17,222 nucleotides of DNA from CAYXNZ01 sp964553705 (GTDB lineage Bacteria > Patescibacteriota > Patescibacteriia > Patescibacteriales > GWC2-42-12): NCBI GenBank assembly GCA_964553705.1, contig CAZKKV010000020.1, forward strand, positions 1 through 17,222, given 5' to 3'. The notes beneath the pieces were generated by a model. It saw only the letters and a list, made by a program, of their open reading frames with translations. It had not been told where the DNA came from and did no database searches. The position numbers were made by a program, and so were the translations under genes. Below are positions 7,583 to 13,803 of the stretch, one piece after another (the first letter of the stretch is position 1; every line of letters begins with the position of its first letter).

Positions 7583-9385
7583 ATGAATAAACAAGAAAAT
7601 AGTTTGGAAATCATCTGTCATTCCATGTCTCATGTTATGGCAGCAGCAGTTAAGGAATTGTGGCCGAATGTGAAGTTCGCTATTGGTCCGGCGATTGAAA
7701 ACGGATTTTATTATGATCTTGATTTTGGTCAAGAAAAAATAAACGAGGATGATTTGGCGAAAATTGAAAAGAAAATGAAGCATATTATTAAACAAAATCT
7801 AAAATTCGAGAAATCTGAGGTTTCGATTGAAGAGGCTATTAAAAAAGAGAAAAAATCTGGGCAGATTTACAAAGAAGAATTAATAAAGGATTTGAAGAAA
7901 GCCAAAGAAAAAAAAGTCAGTTATTATAAATTAGGAAATTTTGAAGATTTATGTCGCGGACCGCATGTTGAATCAAGTGGCAAGGTAAAAGTTGATGCTT
8001 TTAAATTAACCAAGCTAGCTGGCGCTTATTGGCGTGGAGATGAAAAGAATAAAATGCTGACCAGAATTTATGGCGTGGCTTTTACTTCAAAAAAAGAATT
8101 AGATGAATATTTATTAATAATGAAAGAAGCAGAGAAAAGAGATCATCGGAAATTGGGCAAAGAGCTAGATTTGTTTATGTTTGATTCAACCGTTGGCGCT
8201 GGATTGGCTATGTGGCAACCCAAAGGTGCTATGTTATGGAGAATAATGGAGGATTTTTGGTATAAAGCCCATTTGGATAATGGATATGATTTAGTTAGAT
8301 CGCCACATATTGGTAGTCGAAAATTATGGGAAGTTTCGGGTCATTGGGGTTTTTATAGCGACAGCATGTATCCGCCATTGGAAGTTGGCCAAAGTTTGGG
8401 GGAATTACAACAAGGTAAAAAAGCGGCTATAAAAGAAGAATATTTATTAAAACCAATGAATTGTCCTTTTCATGTTTTGATTTATAATGCAAAGCCGAAA
8501 AGTTATAGAGAATTACCTTTACGCTGGGCGGAAAGCGCAACAGTGTATCGTTATGAAAAATCTGGTGAATTGTCAGGTTTGGTTAGAGTTCGAGGTTTTA
8601 CTCAGGATGATGCTCATATTGTTTGTTCAAAAAACCAAGTCAAAAGCGAATTAAAGAAAGTGGCGGAATTTATAGAATATATTTTTAGCACCTTTGGTTT
8701 TAAAGAATATAAGGTATATTTATCATTAAGAGATCCGAAGAATAAAAGTAAATATGCTGGCAATAATGAAGGTTGGGATTTTACACAAAAAGTACTCGAA
8801 GAAGTTGCTCAGGAGCAGAAGCTTGATTATGTGAAAGAAGAGGGAGAAGCTGCTTTTTACGGGCCAAAGCTTGATTATAAGATAAAAGATTGTCTTGGTA
8901 GAGAATGGCAGTGTTCCACCTTGCAGTTTGATTTTAATCTGCCAGAAAGGTTTGACATGAATTTTACAAACGAAAAAGGTGAAAAGGAAAGACCATATAT
9001 GTTACACAGAGCTTTACTTGGTTCGTTTGAAAGATTTATCGGAGTTTTAATTGAGCATTATGGAGGCGCTTTTCCAGTTTGGTTGTCGCCAGTTCAGGTT
9101 AAAATTGTTTCTGTCAGCGAAAAACATATTGAACATTGTGCCAAGTTAGCAGAAGAATTAAAGAAGAATGACATTAGAGTTGAAGTTGATAGTTCTAACG
9201 AGACCGTTGGCAACAAAATTCGCAAAGCAGTCGCTGAAAAGACACCATATATGCTGGTAATAGGGGACAAAGAAGTAGATTCCGACAAGTTACAAGTTCG
9301 AGACAGAGGCAGTGAAAAAGTTAGGGAAATCAGCAAAATTAAGTTTATTAAAGAAATAAAAGATAAAATTGAGAATAAAGGATAG
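7583..9385 (+). CDS. thrS: Threonyl-tRNA synthetase lacking the TGS domain
   Basis: 600 aa class II synthetase that charges tRNA-Thr and hydrolyses mischarged Ser-tRNA-Thr. The protein opens directly in the N2 editing domain: HSMSH (H13/H17) and CRGPH (C124/H128) are the editing/metal residues, so proofreading should be intact. The catalytic core carries the presumed zinc ligands C294 (MNCPFH), H345 (DDAHI) and H475 (MLHRA), motif 2 around RGFTQDDAH, and motif 3 LLGSFERF. The anticodon-binding domain occupies about 500-600. The roughly 60-residue N-terminal TGS domain of E. coli ThrRS is absent; an in-frame stop at 7568-7570 rules out an extended start. No Shine-Dalgarno precedes the ATG. The gene is under T-box control and is followed by its own terminator, so it is monocistronic. 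Confidence 0.96.
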   Translation: MNKQENSLEIICHSMSHVMAAAVKELWPNVKFAIGPAIENGFYYDLDFGQEKINEDDLAKIEKKMKHIIKQNLKFEKSEVSIEEAIKKEKKSGQIYKEELIKDLKKAKEKKVSYYKLGNFEDLCRGPHVESSGKVKVDAFKLTKLAGAYWRGDEKNKMLTRIYGVAFTSKKELDEYLLIMKEAEKRDHRKLGKELDLFMFDSTVGAGLAMWQPKGAMLWRIMEDFWYKAHLDNGYDLVRSPHIGSRKLWEVSGHWGFYSDSMYPPLEVGQSLGELQQGKKAAIKEEYLLKPMNCPFHVLIYNAKPKSYRELPLRWAESATVYRYEKSGELSGLVRVRGFTQDDAHIVCSKNQVKSELKKVAEFIEYIFSTFGFKEYKVYLSLRDPKNKSKYAGNNEGWDFTQKVLEEVAQEQKLDYVKEEGEAAFYGPKLDYKIKDCLGREWQCSTLQFDFNLPERFDMNFTNEKGEKERPYMLHRALLGSFERFIGVLIEHYGGAFPVWLSPVQVKIVSVSEKHIEHCAKLAEELKKNDIRVEVDSSNETVGNKIRKAVAEKTPYMLVIGDKEVDSDKLQVRDRGSEKVREISKIKFIKEIKDKIENKG

Positions 9386-9407
9386 TGATGGAAAAATAGC
9401 TAATATT

Positions 9408-9451
9408 AAATAAAAACAGCAATAATTATAGGCCAGTTGCTGTTTTTATTT
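9408..9451 (+). terminator. Terminator after thrS
   Basis: A 15-bp stem (9408-9422 with 9437-9451) containing ACAGCAA/TTGCTGT, flanked by A and T runs, with a 14-nt loop. The A/T flanks make it potentially active in both directions. Confidence 0.85.
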
Positions 9452-9480
9452 ATCCGATAAGCCTAAAACCCTTGATTTTA

Positions 9481-9510
9481 TTGGCTTTTTGTTTATTATT
9501 GATGTATAAT
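9481..9510 (+). promoter_or_regulatory. Promoter of the HU gene
   Basis: TTGGCT (9481-9486) and a consensus TATAAT (9505-9510) with an 18-nt spacer. The predicted start is near 9517, giving a leader of about 63 nt. Confidence 0.6.
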
Positions 9511-9555
9511 GATAAAGAGCTTGGGGATATCTCTTTAATTAATATTTAAATAATA

Positions 9556-9570
9556 TCCGTTTTTAACGGA
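9556..9570 (+). other. Small hairpin in the HU 5' UTR
   Basis: TCCGTT (9556-9561) and AACGGA (9565-9570) form a 6-bp stem with a 3-nt loop, ending 9 nt before the HU start codon where a Shine-Dalgarno would normally sit. It might influence initiation or mRNA stability; no function can be read from sequence. Confidence 0.35.
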
Positions 9571-9579
9571 CAAAAAACT

Positions 9580-9861
9580 ATGGCAAAGATGACAAAATCT
9601 CAAATGCTAGACGCTTTAGCAGCGGAAACTGGCATGGCAAAAAAGGACGTAGCCAATTTCATGGAGAAATTGACTGAGTTAGCACTAAGAGAAGTAAAAA
9701 ACAATGGAGAGTTTGCTTTCCAAGGCATTGGTAAATTGGTAAAAGTGAATCGAGCAGCCAGAATGGGCAGAAATCCAGCCACTGGTGAACAAATTAGCAT
9801 CCCAGCTAAAACCGTAGTTAAATTCAGAGTAGCCAAAGCTACTAAAGAATCAGTACTCTAA
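9580..9861 (+). CDS. HU/IHF-family nucleoid protein
   Basis: 93 aa, the normal size for HU, a dimeric histone-like protein that bends and compacts DNA. The N-terminal helices (MTKSQMLDALAAETGMAKKD, residues 4-23) form the dimer core. The DNA-binding arm carries GRNPATGEQISIPA (63-76), with the intercalating proline in RNPATG, followed by the conserved KTVVKFRVAKATKE end. The start is the ATG giving the usual HU N-terminus; an internal ATG at residue 4 is also possible. It is a single-gene unit with its own promoter (9481-9510) and a perfect terminator (9884-9918), as expected for an abundant protein. HU versus IHF cannot be decided from this sequence, but a lone gene favours homodimeric HU. 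Confidence 0.94.
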   Translation: MAKMTKSQMLDALAAETGMAKKDVANFMEKLTELALREVKNNGEFAFQGIGKLVKVNRAARMGRNPATGEQISIPAKTVVKFRVAKATKESVL

Positions 9862-9883
9862 TTGATTAGTCAATCAATACAAG

Positions 9884-9918
9884 AAAACTCCGTCCCGAAT
9901 ACTCGGGACGGAGTTTTT
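9884..9918 (+). terminator. Very strong terminator after HU
   Basis: Perfect 15-bp stem (9884-9898 with 9903-9917), 4-nt loop ATAC, T run to 9918. Its inner 16 nt (9893-9908) are the exact reverse complement of the palindrome at 7133-7148 in the thrS leader. Confidence 0.92.
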
Positions 9919-10084
9919 ATTATGTGAAAATAGTGAAATTGTTGATTATTTGTAAGTTGTTAATATATTTTAAAAATATTTTATTAATTTATTTTTTGCT
10001 AATTTTAAATAAATATAGTAATTTATTAAAAGTATTCAATTTTCTTCTATTGATTTTTTTATGAATTTATGATAAGTTATAAAC

Positions 10085-10156
10085 AGGTCAGAGTAGTAAG
10101 GGGAGATGTTGAATTTATTTTGACTATCGCTAATACCCTTGCCAGCACTTAGACCT
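10085..10156. ncRNA. Weak candidate structured RNA near the DUF3800 gene
   Basis: Nested complementary blocks AGGTC (10085-10089) with GACCT (10152-10156) and AAGGG (10098-10102) with CCCTT (10136-10140) enclose an AT-rich loop. A terminator-like hairpin follows at 10160-10190. It could be a plus-strand small RNA or part of the DUF3800 3' UTR on the minus strand. Both helices are only 5 bp and the promoter is unclear. The rest of 9919-10159 is AT-rich and shows no ORF beyond five codons. Confidence 0.2.
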
Positions 10157-10159
10157 AAC

Positions 10160-10190
10160 AAAAAATCTCTGTTTTTTGCAGGGATTTTTT
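10160..10190 (-). terminator. Bidirectional-type terminator after the DUF3800 gene
   Basis: A 12-bp stem with one wobble (10160-10171 with 10179-10190) and a 7-nt loop. On the minus strand, a run of six T followed by GTT ends the stem, so it fits as the terminator of the DUF3800 gene that stops at 10198. It can also work on the plus strand. Confidence 0.7.
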
Positions 10191-10197
10191 GTTTTGA

Positions 10198-10950
10198 TTA
10201 GTCAATTGGTTCCCAATACCAAATATTATATTTAGGATAGTATTTTTCAACACAAGTTTTGGAATATTTGTTCCAAGTTTCGGGTAGTAAATTTTTTACA
10301 CCTAAGCATTTAATTAAATATTCTCTAACATTATTTTTATATTCTTTTGTCGTAGGATAAATATTATTCAGTATTGATCCTATTAAGATATCGTTTATTT
10401 GGTTTACTTGATAATCTTCTATGTGAGATTTGATGTCTCTGATTTCCTTTAAAGTTGGTCGGTATCTATCATTACAATGTTTGCCGTCAATAACGCAAAA
10501 ATCATGTTTCATTATCTCAATAAATTTATCACCGTTACATCTAGTAAGTTCATCAGTCAACAAGACGCCGTTATAAATATTTTCAGTATTGTGTGCTAAA
10601 AGAAGTTCAGAAAATTTTTTATATGCTCGAGCCATTTTGATTTTGTTTGGTTCACTTTTTTTACCGAATCTGTCTAAATTCATTTTGGCTTGATCAATTA
10701 CTATAGCCCTGAAATAACTGGTGCTTTTCATGAAGATATCAATAGCCCTACAATTCATTTCTTGCCTTGTTTTTGAAGTACAGTTGTAATATTTAATTTC
10801 TAATGCTTTTCCGTTTTGATCTAGATAATTATACTCTCTTTTGACATCTAGAAGTTCTCGATGTAAGTACTTGGGATGTGGATTAAAAAGAGCACCAAGT
10901 ATTAAGTGCCGATGTTCAATGTCATAAGATTCATCAAAATATATTAACAT
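10198..10950 (-). CDS. DUF3800 domain protein
   Basis: 250 aa matching the DUF3800 pattern. An N-terminal IYFDES strand (residues 3-8, acidic D6/E7) starts the domain, followed by a strand with EIK (51-53), then LLTDE (130-134, D133), and a late DILIGSI helix (187-193, D187). The spaced acidic residues suggest an RNase H-like nuclease fold, an inference from family features. DUF3800 genes are widespread, sporadic, often near mobile or defence genes, and their biochemical role is not established. The gene is transcribed opposite to its left neighbours, with its own predicted promoter (11089-11118) and terminator (10160-10190). There is no Shine-Dalgarno before the ATG and the leader is about 130 nt. 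The context (small regulator operon upstream, repeats further on) suggests acquired accessory DNA. Confidence 0.8.
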   Translation of the reverse strand: MLIYFDESYDIEHRHLILGALFNPHPKYLHRELLDVKREYNYLDQNGKALEIKYYNCTSKTRQEMNCRAIDIFMKSTSYFRAIVIDQAKMNLDRFGKKSEPNKIKMARAYKKFSELLLAHNTENIYNGVLLTDELTRCNGDKFIEIMKHDFCVIDGKHCNDRYRPTLKEIRDIKSHIEDYQVNQINDILIGSILNNIYPTTKEYKNNVREYLIKCLGVKNLLPETWNKYSKTCVEKYYPKYNIWYWEPID

Positions 10951-11088
10951 AATAATGAGTTTGAAAAATTAAAAATAACTTGCAACTTAGCAATAGAACC
11001 TAGAAATAAATATCAATAAAAAAATTCATATTACACAGCAAGCTATGTTCGAATTTGTTTTCATTTATAACTAATTATCATTAAATTT

Positions 11089-11118
11089 ATTATATCAAGC
11101 AATACTAAGGTTTTGCAA
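11089..11118 (-). promoter_or_regulatory. Promoter of the DUF3800 gene
   Basis: On the minus strand TTGCAA (11118-11113) and TATAAT (11094-11089) are 18 nt apart, and the -10 has an upstream TGA forming an extended -10 (TGATATAAT). It lies just downstream of the terminator of the 58-aa gene, so DUF3800 is a separate transcription unit. Confidence 0.65.
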
Positions 11119-11131
11119 ATAAGAAGGTTTT

Positions 11132-11176
11132 AAAAGAAAAGAGACTGGGTTTTCAAATTACAGAAACTCAGTCTCT
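11132..11176 (-). terminator. Terminator of the regulator/58-aa operon
   Basis: A 13-bp stem with one G-T wobble (11140-11152 with 11164-11176). On the minus strand it is followed by TTTTCTTTT. It begins 11 nt after the stop of the 58-aa gene, which strongly supports that gene being read on the minus strand. Confidence 0.88.
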
Positions 11177-11187
11177 TGAGATATTTG

Positions 11188-11364
11188 TCAGTCCAAGACT
11201 TTGAGACGTATAACCAACGTCTTGATTCCTTTTATTCGAGATTCTTTAAGGCCTTCTGCTGTTTCATCCTCCAAAAGCTTTCGTGCTTTTCGTACCTCTT
11301 TTTCTGTGCTCAATACTCCTTCTGCTTTTCCCATTTTTAAAATTCGCAATGACATTAAGGACAT
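11188..11364 (-). CDS. Small basic/charged protein (58 aa), second gene of a regulator operon
   Basis: On the minus strand an ATG at 11364-11362 opens a 58-codon frame ending in TGA at 11190-11188. The ATG has a strong Shine-Dalgarno (AAAGGAGGGG, about 8 nt upstream), and the stop is followed after 11 nt by a 13-bp terminator. Together these outweigh the 61-codon plus-strand frame over the same bases, which has neither. The product begins MSLMSLRILKMGKAEGVL and is helix-forming, with many alternating K/R and E residues (about 20-45), no membrane segment and no Cys. I do not recognise the family. It starts 26 nt after the stop of the helix-turn-helix gene, so the two are almost certainly co-transcribed. 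A partner of the regulator is an inference. Confidence 0.7.
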   Translation of the reverse strand: MSLMSLRILKMGKAEGVLSTEKEVRKARKLLEDETAEGLKESRIKGIKTLVIRLKVLD

Positions 11365-11390
11365 TGTTTTACCCCTCCTTTTTTAAATAA

Positions 11391-11726
11391 TTATTTTTCG
11401 TCTTTTTTAAAAAATTGTTCTAGATATTGTCCTAGGCCGAATTTAACAAATTTATTTTTAAGCTTTGTTTTTGATAATAGAAATTTAAGCACTGTGGATA
11501 ACTCAATTAAATAACGATTACCAACTATTTTATATTTCACTAAACTTGATTGTATGGCGCGACGGATTGTCTTTGATTGCACCCCGCCGATTTTGGCTGA
11601 TTCAGACACAGAAAGCCATATAGGATTTTCAGGTTCAAAAAATGCCTGTTTTTGGTCTTGATCATCTTCTTCTATTTCAGACGATAAAGTTGAGGATATT
11701 TTGTTTTTAGGGTTTTTATTATCCAT
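11391..11726 (-). CDS. Small helix-turn-helix (excisionase/MerR-like) DNA-binding protein
   Basis: 111 aa. An acidic, polar N-terminal tail (1-33) precedes a winged-helix/excisionase-type DNA-binding domain at about 37-85. Its pattern is WLSVSESAKIGGVQSKTIRR, then a wing with VGNRYLIE, as in Xis/MerR-like domains. A basic C-terminal segment follows (85-111, KTKLKNKFVKFG and FFKKDEK). The start codon abuts the first of four inverted repeats (11727-11848), and there is no Shine-Dalgarno. The dense operator-like array directly upstream suggests autoregulation by this protein, an inference from position. It is followed after 26 nt by the 58-aa gene and then a terminator, making a two-gene unit. 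It may be a recombination directionality factor relic, a repressor, or the antitoxin-like partner of its neighbour; the sequence does not decide. Confidence 0.8.
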   Translation of the reverse strand: MDNKNPKNKISSTLSSEIEEDDQDQKQAFFEPENPIWLSVSESAKIGGVQSKTIRRAIQSSLVKYKIVGNRYLIELSTVLKFLLSKTKLKNKFVKFGLGQYLEQFFKKDEK

Positions 11727-11848
11727 TTTAGTCTAGTAAAATGTAGACTAAAGTTAATTAGTCTAGACTTTAGTCTACATAAATGTAGACTAAAGACCTA
11801 ATTATTCAGAGTATTTTAATTATTAGTCCAAACAGCTATGGACTAAAG
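11727..11848. promoter_or_regulatory. Array of four inverted repeats (TAGTCTA/TAGACTA operators)
   Basis: Dyads: TTTAGTCTA/TAGACTAAA (11727-11735, 11744-11752); AGTCTAGACT (11760-11769); CTTTAGTCTACAT/ATGTAGACTAAAG (11768-11780, 11783-11795), a perfect 13-bp arm pair with 2-nt spacer; and TTAGTCCA/TGGACTAA (11823-11830, 11839-11846). In three of the pairs the half-site centres are 15 bp apart. The GACTAAAG blocks end at 11753, 11795 and 11848, spaced 42 and 53 bp, close to four and five helical turns. This is the pattern expected of cooperative operator sites. Confidence 0.85.
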
Positions 11849-11864
11849 TACCTTTTCATAATTC

Positions 11865-11892
11865 ATTTTACACAAAAATTATAATAATTCAA
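11865..11892 (-). promoter_or_regulatory. Possible promoter of the regulator operon
   Basis: On the minus strand TTGAAT (11892-11887) and TAAAAT (11870-11865) are 16 nt apart. Transcription would begin near 11858 and run through the whole inverted-repeat array before reaching the regulator ATG at 11726. A weaker promoter inside the array is not excluded. Confidence 0.4.
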
Positions 11893-12045
11893 TAGCAAGA
11901 AAAATAAATTATATCTTTTTAATTTTTTATTGAAATAGTAAGGAAGTATTTAATCTAAGTCTTTGCACATTTTCACGGGCTGTCAACGACGATAATTGTT
12001 AAATATCATTTTTATTAACTAATATTAAATAATAATCCATTGAAT

Positions 12046-12141
12046 ATGAATTTGCTTTTTGCACTGCGTTGTGTTATTATAATTTTAATCATTATTACTC
12101 TTGCTGAATGGAATCCCGCAAGAATTTATAATTTTATTTAA
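12046..12141 (+). CDS. Possible 31-aa hydrophobic membrane peptide
   Basis: ATG at 12046 reads 31 codons to TAA (12139-12141). The product, MNLLFALRCVIIILIIITLA then a short polar tail with EWNPARIYNFI, is one predicted membrane helix. It has no Shine-Dalgarno and lies in AT-rich DNA, where Ile/Leu/Phe-rich frames arise by chance. A weak terminator-like hairpin (12170-12185) follows. The rest of 11893-12206 shows no gene. Confidence 0.25.
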   Translation: MNLLFALRCVIIILIIITLAEWNPARIYNFI

Positions 12142-12169
12142 TATTAGCGAAAAAAGATAAAATAGTAGT

Positions 12170-12199
12170 CTGATTTTTTAATCAGCTTATTTTAATTTT
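12170..12199 (+). terminator. Weak terminator-like hairpin
   Basis: CTGATT (12170-12175) and AATCAG (12180-12185) form a 6-bp stem with a TTTT loop, followed by a T-rich stretch (CTTATTTTAATTTT). It might insulate the sigma-factor promoter from upstream transcription. Confidence 0.35.
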
Positions 12200-12206
12200 T
12201 AATTAC

Positions 12207-12234
12207 TGTAACAAAAGCAGGTAATATTCGTATA
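12207..12234 (+). promoter_or_regulatory. ECF-sigma-type promoter of the sigma factor gene
   Basis: TGTAAC (12207-12212), 16-nt spacer, CGTATA (12229-12234). This matches the general ECF promoter form known from B. subtilis sigma-W/X/M (TGAAAC or TGTAAC, then CGTA or similar). The expected start falls at or next to the ATG at 12240, implying autoregulation and a leaderless mRNA. A housekeeping alternative (TTAATT 12199-12204, TAATAT 12222-12227) is weaker. Confidence 0.5.
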
Positions 12235-12239
12235 ATTAA

Positions 12240-12830
12240 ATGAACAAAACAAGCGGAAAAAATATATCACTTTCCAGAATTGACAAGAACGATCGAGACG
12301 CTTTTATTGAGGCTTACGATTTGTATGTTGACCATATTTATCGATTTGTATATTTCAAAGTTGGCAACAAGGAAACGGCTGAGGATTTATCGTCAGCAGT
12401 ATTTTTAAAAACATGGAATTATTTGCAAAGTGGAAATTGCTTGGAATGCAAAACATTAAAAGCATTACTTTATAAAATTGCTAGAAATTTAATCATTGAT
12501 CATTATAGAAAAAATAGTTTGCAAAACAATGTATCATTAGATAGTTCTATTTATGATTATAGTGCAGACATCGCTAGCAAGGATCAGGACGTGGCAAAAA
12601 AAACGGAAATTATAATTGATACGGAAATAATTGAAAAAAAATTATCAGAGCTAAAGGATGAATACCGAGAAGCATTGATAATGCGTTACGTAGATGAATT
12701 ATCCATTGGCGAGATATCTAAAATTTTAGACAAATCAAAAGGCAACACAAGAGTATTGATTCATCGAGCTATCAATGCGCTAAAAGATTTAGTTAATTTG
12801 GATGAAGACAAATGGAAAAATCAAAATTAA
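12240..12830 (+). CDS. ECF-type RNA polymerase sigma factor
   Basis: 196 aa with the two-domain ECF layout. Region 2 (about 20-92) contains FIEAYDLYVDHIYRFVYFKV and the AEDLSSAVFLKTW segment, which bind core polymerase and melt the -10 element. A variable linker (about 93-130) follows. Region 4 (about 132-185) has LSELKDEYREALIMRYVDEL and a helix-turn-helix with SIGEISKILDKSKGNTRVLIHRA for -35 recognition. There is no region 1.1 or 3, excluding a housekeeping sigma. The next gene starts inside this one (19-nt overlap) and encodes a single-pass DUF5667 protein, the usual partner arrangement, so activity is probably controlled by membrane sequestration. An ECF-like promoter directly upstream suggests autoregulation. 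Target genes are not shown by the sequence; the nearby surface-protein gene lacks an obvious matching promoter. Confidence 0.93.
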   Translation: MNKTSGKNISLSRIDKNDRDAFIEAYDLYVDHIYRFVYFKVGNKETAEDLSSAVFLKTWNYLQSGNCLECKTLKALLYKIARNLIIDHYRKNSLQNNVSLDSSIYDYSADIASKDQDVAKKTEIIIDTEIIEKKLSELKDEYREALIMRYVDELSIGEISKILDKSKGNTRVLIHRAINALKDLVNLDEDKWKNQN

Positions 12831-13723
12831 TCGAACAATTAAATAGTTTAAAAAGCATAAGACCTAACGGCGAATGGAAAAATCGTTGTCGGGATATTTT
12901 GTATACGCAAATTTCTACCAATAGAGCAGAGACGGAATCAGTGCAGTCTTCTTGGCTTTCTTTCAAAAGAGCATTTTTACCTTCGGATATGTTATTAGAA
13001 TTAGCTAAACCTGTTTGGGCGATTGTGATAATTTTGTCAGTCGCTGTAAGCGGTAGTTTTGCCAGCGTTTATGCTTCCAGAGATACGAAGCCGGGTGACT
13101 CTTTGTATATTGCAAAAATTATTAGCGAAAAAGCTCAGTTCGCCATGACTTTCAATGAAGCTGATAAGACTAGACTAGGTATTGAGTTTGCTGGTAATCG
13201 CGCTAACGAAATTAAGCAAGTATTAGATGAATCAGATGGCGAGGACGGAGAGACTGATCAAAAAGTTGAGAAGCTTGCCAAAAATTTCAAAAGAGAAATT
13301 AGCGATGTGAAAAGTCGATTAGGAAAAATCAGTTCATCTATTGATGACCAAGTAGCCAAAACCAGTGATGAGGATATGCAAATATTTTCAGCTGATATCG
13401 GCAAGACAGAGGCAGGTATGCAAATATCAGAATCAGATAATAGTGAACAGTTGAGTGTCGTAGTTGAAGATAATGATAATATTAGTGAAGAGCAGGTAGC
13501 GACTAGCACAGTTGATGCAAGCAAAGCAGATATGAGTTCACCAGATAAAATGATTGAAGAAGCAGAAAAATTATTTGCAGAAGAAAATTATATTGGTGTA
13601 ATTGATAAATTGATTGAAGCAAATGTGGCGATTGAGCAGAGCGTCGCAGATAGTGAAGGAGAAGTCAAAGGAGTTGAAGAAGATTCAAGTGAAAATGCTA
13701 CATCCACGGATACAGTAGAATAA
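12812..13723 (+). CDS. Membrane anti-sigma-like protein with DUF5667 domain
   Basis: 303 aa. A cytoplasmic N-terminus (1-65), which would hold the sigma factor, precedes one transmembrane helix (about 67-89, PVWAIVIILSVAVSGSFASV). A DUF5667-type extracytoplasmic segment follows, recognisable by TKPGDSLYIAKIISEKAQF (92-110), then LGIEFAGNRANEIKQVL (122-138). The remainder (about 140-303) is very acidic and low in complexity, with helical KVEKLAKNFKREISDVKSRL and many E/D/S/T, probably an extended stalk or sensor. The start codon overlaps the sigma gene by 19 nt, implying translational coupling. DUF5667 proteins are commonly encoded next to ECF sigma genes; anti-sigma function here is inferred from that pairing and the topology. 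No zinc-binding HxxxCxxC motif is visible. A dispersed repeat begins right after the stop codon. Confidence 0.85.
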   Translation: MEKSKLIEQLNSLKSIRPNGEWKNRCRDILYTQISTNRAETESVQSSWLSFKRAFLPSDMLLELAKPVWAIVIILSVAVSGSFASVYASRDTKPGDSLYIAKIISEKAQFAMTFNEADKTRLGIEFAGNRANEIKQVLDESDGEDGETDQKVEKLAKNFKREISDVKSRLGKISSSIDDQVAKTSDEDMQIFSADIGKTEAGMQISESDNSEQLSVVVEDNDNISEEQVATSTVDASKADMSSPDKMIEEAEKLFAEENYIGVIDKLIEANVAIEQSVADSEGEVKGVEEDSSENATSTDTVE

Positions 13724-13724
13724 T

Positions 13725-13770
13725 TGTCATTCCCGTTCCTTCTGTCATCCTCAGCTTGCCTGGGGATCCA
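13725..13770. repeat. Dispersed repeat units left of the GIY-YIG gene
   Basis: TGTCATTCCCG at 13725-13735, then a 28-nt unit (13743-13770: TGTCATCCTCAGCTTG... ending GGGGATCCA). The 28-nt unit is identical to 14366-14393 and differs by one base from 7352-7379. It begins 2 nt after the anti-sigma stop. Confidence 0.85.
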
Positions 13771-13803
13771 GGAGAGAGTAGTAGGAATATTAAACACAGA
13801 AGA

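Noticed and set aside
10107..10124. Five-codon minigene with AAGGGGAG upstream
   Set aside because: Too short to support as a gene; possible chance overlap with the candidate RNA.
10081..10156. tRNA or SRP RNA
   Set aside because: No acceptor/T-arm pattern or SRP core; the helices are short.
11201..11386. Plus-strand ORF of 61 codons
   Set aside because: It has no Shine-Dalgarno and overlaps the minus-strand 58-codon gene, which has a strong Shine-Dalgarno, operon context and an adjacent terminator.
11727..11848. CRISPR array
   Set aside because: Repeats are short inverted dyads, not direct repeats with uniform unique spacers, and there are no cas genes.
13258..13797. Minus-strand ORFs over the anti-sigma tail
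   Set aside because: Shadows of the acidic low-complexity region and the repeat after it.
13756..13803. TTG start extending the GIY-YIG protein by 16 residues
   Set aside because: The extension is translated from the dispersed repeat (PGDPGE...); the ATG at 13804 gives the normal family N-terminus.
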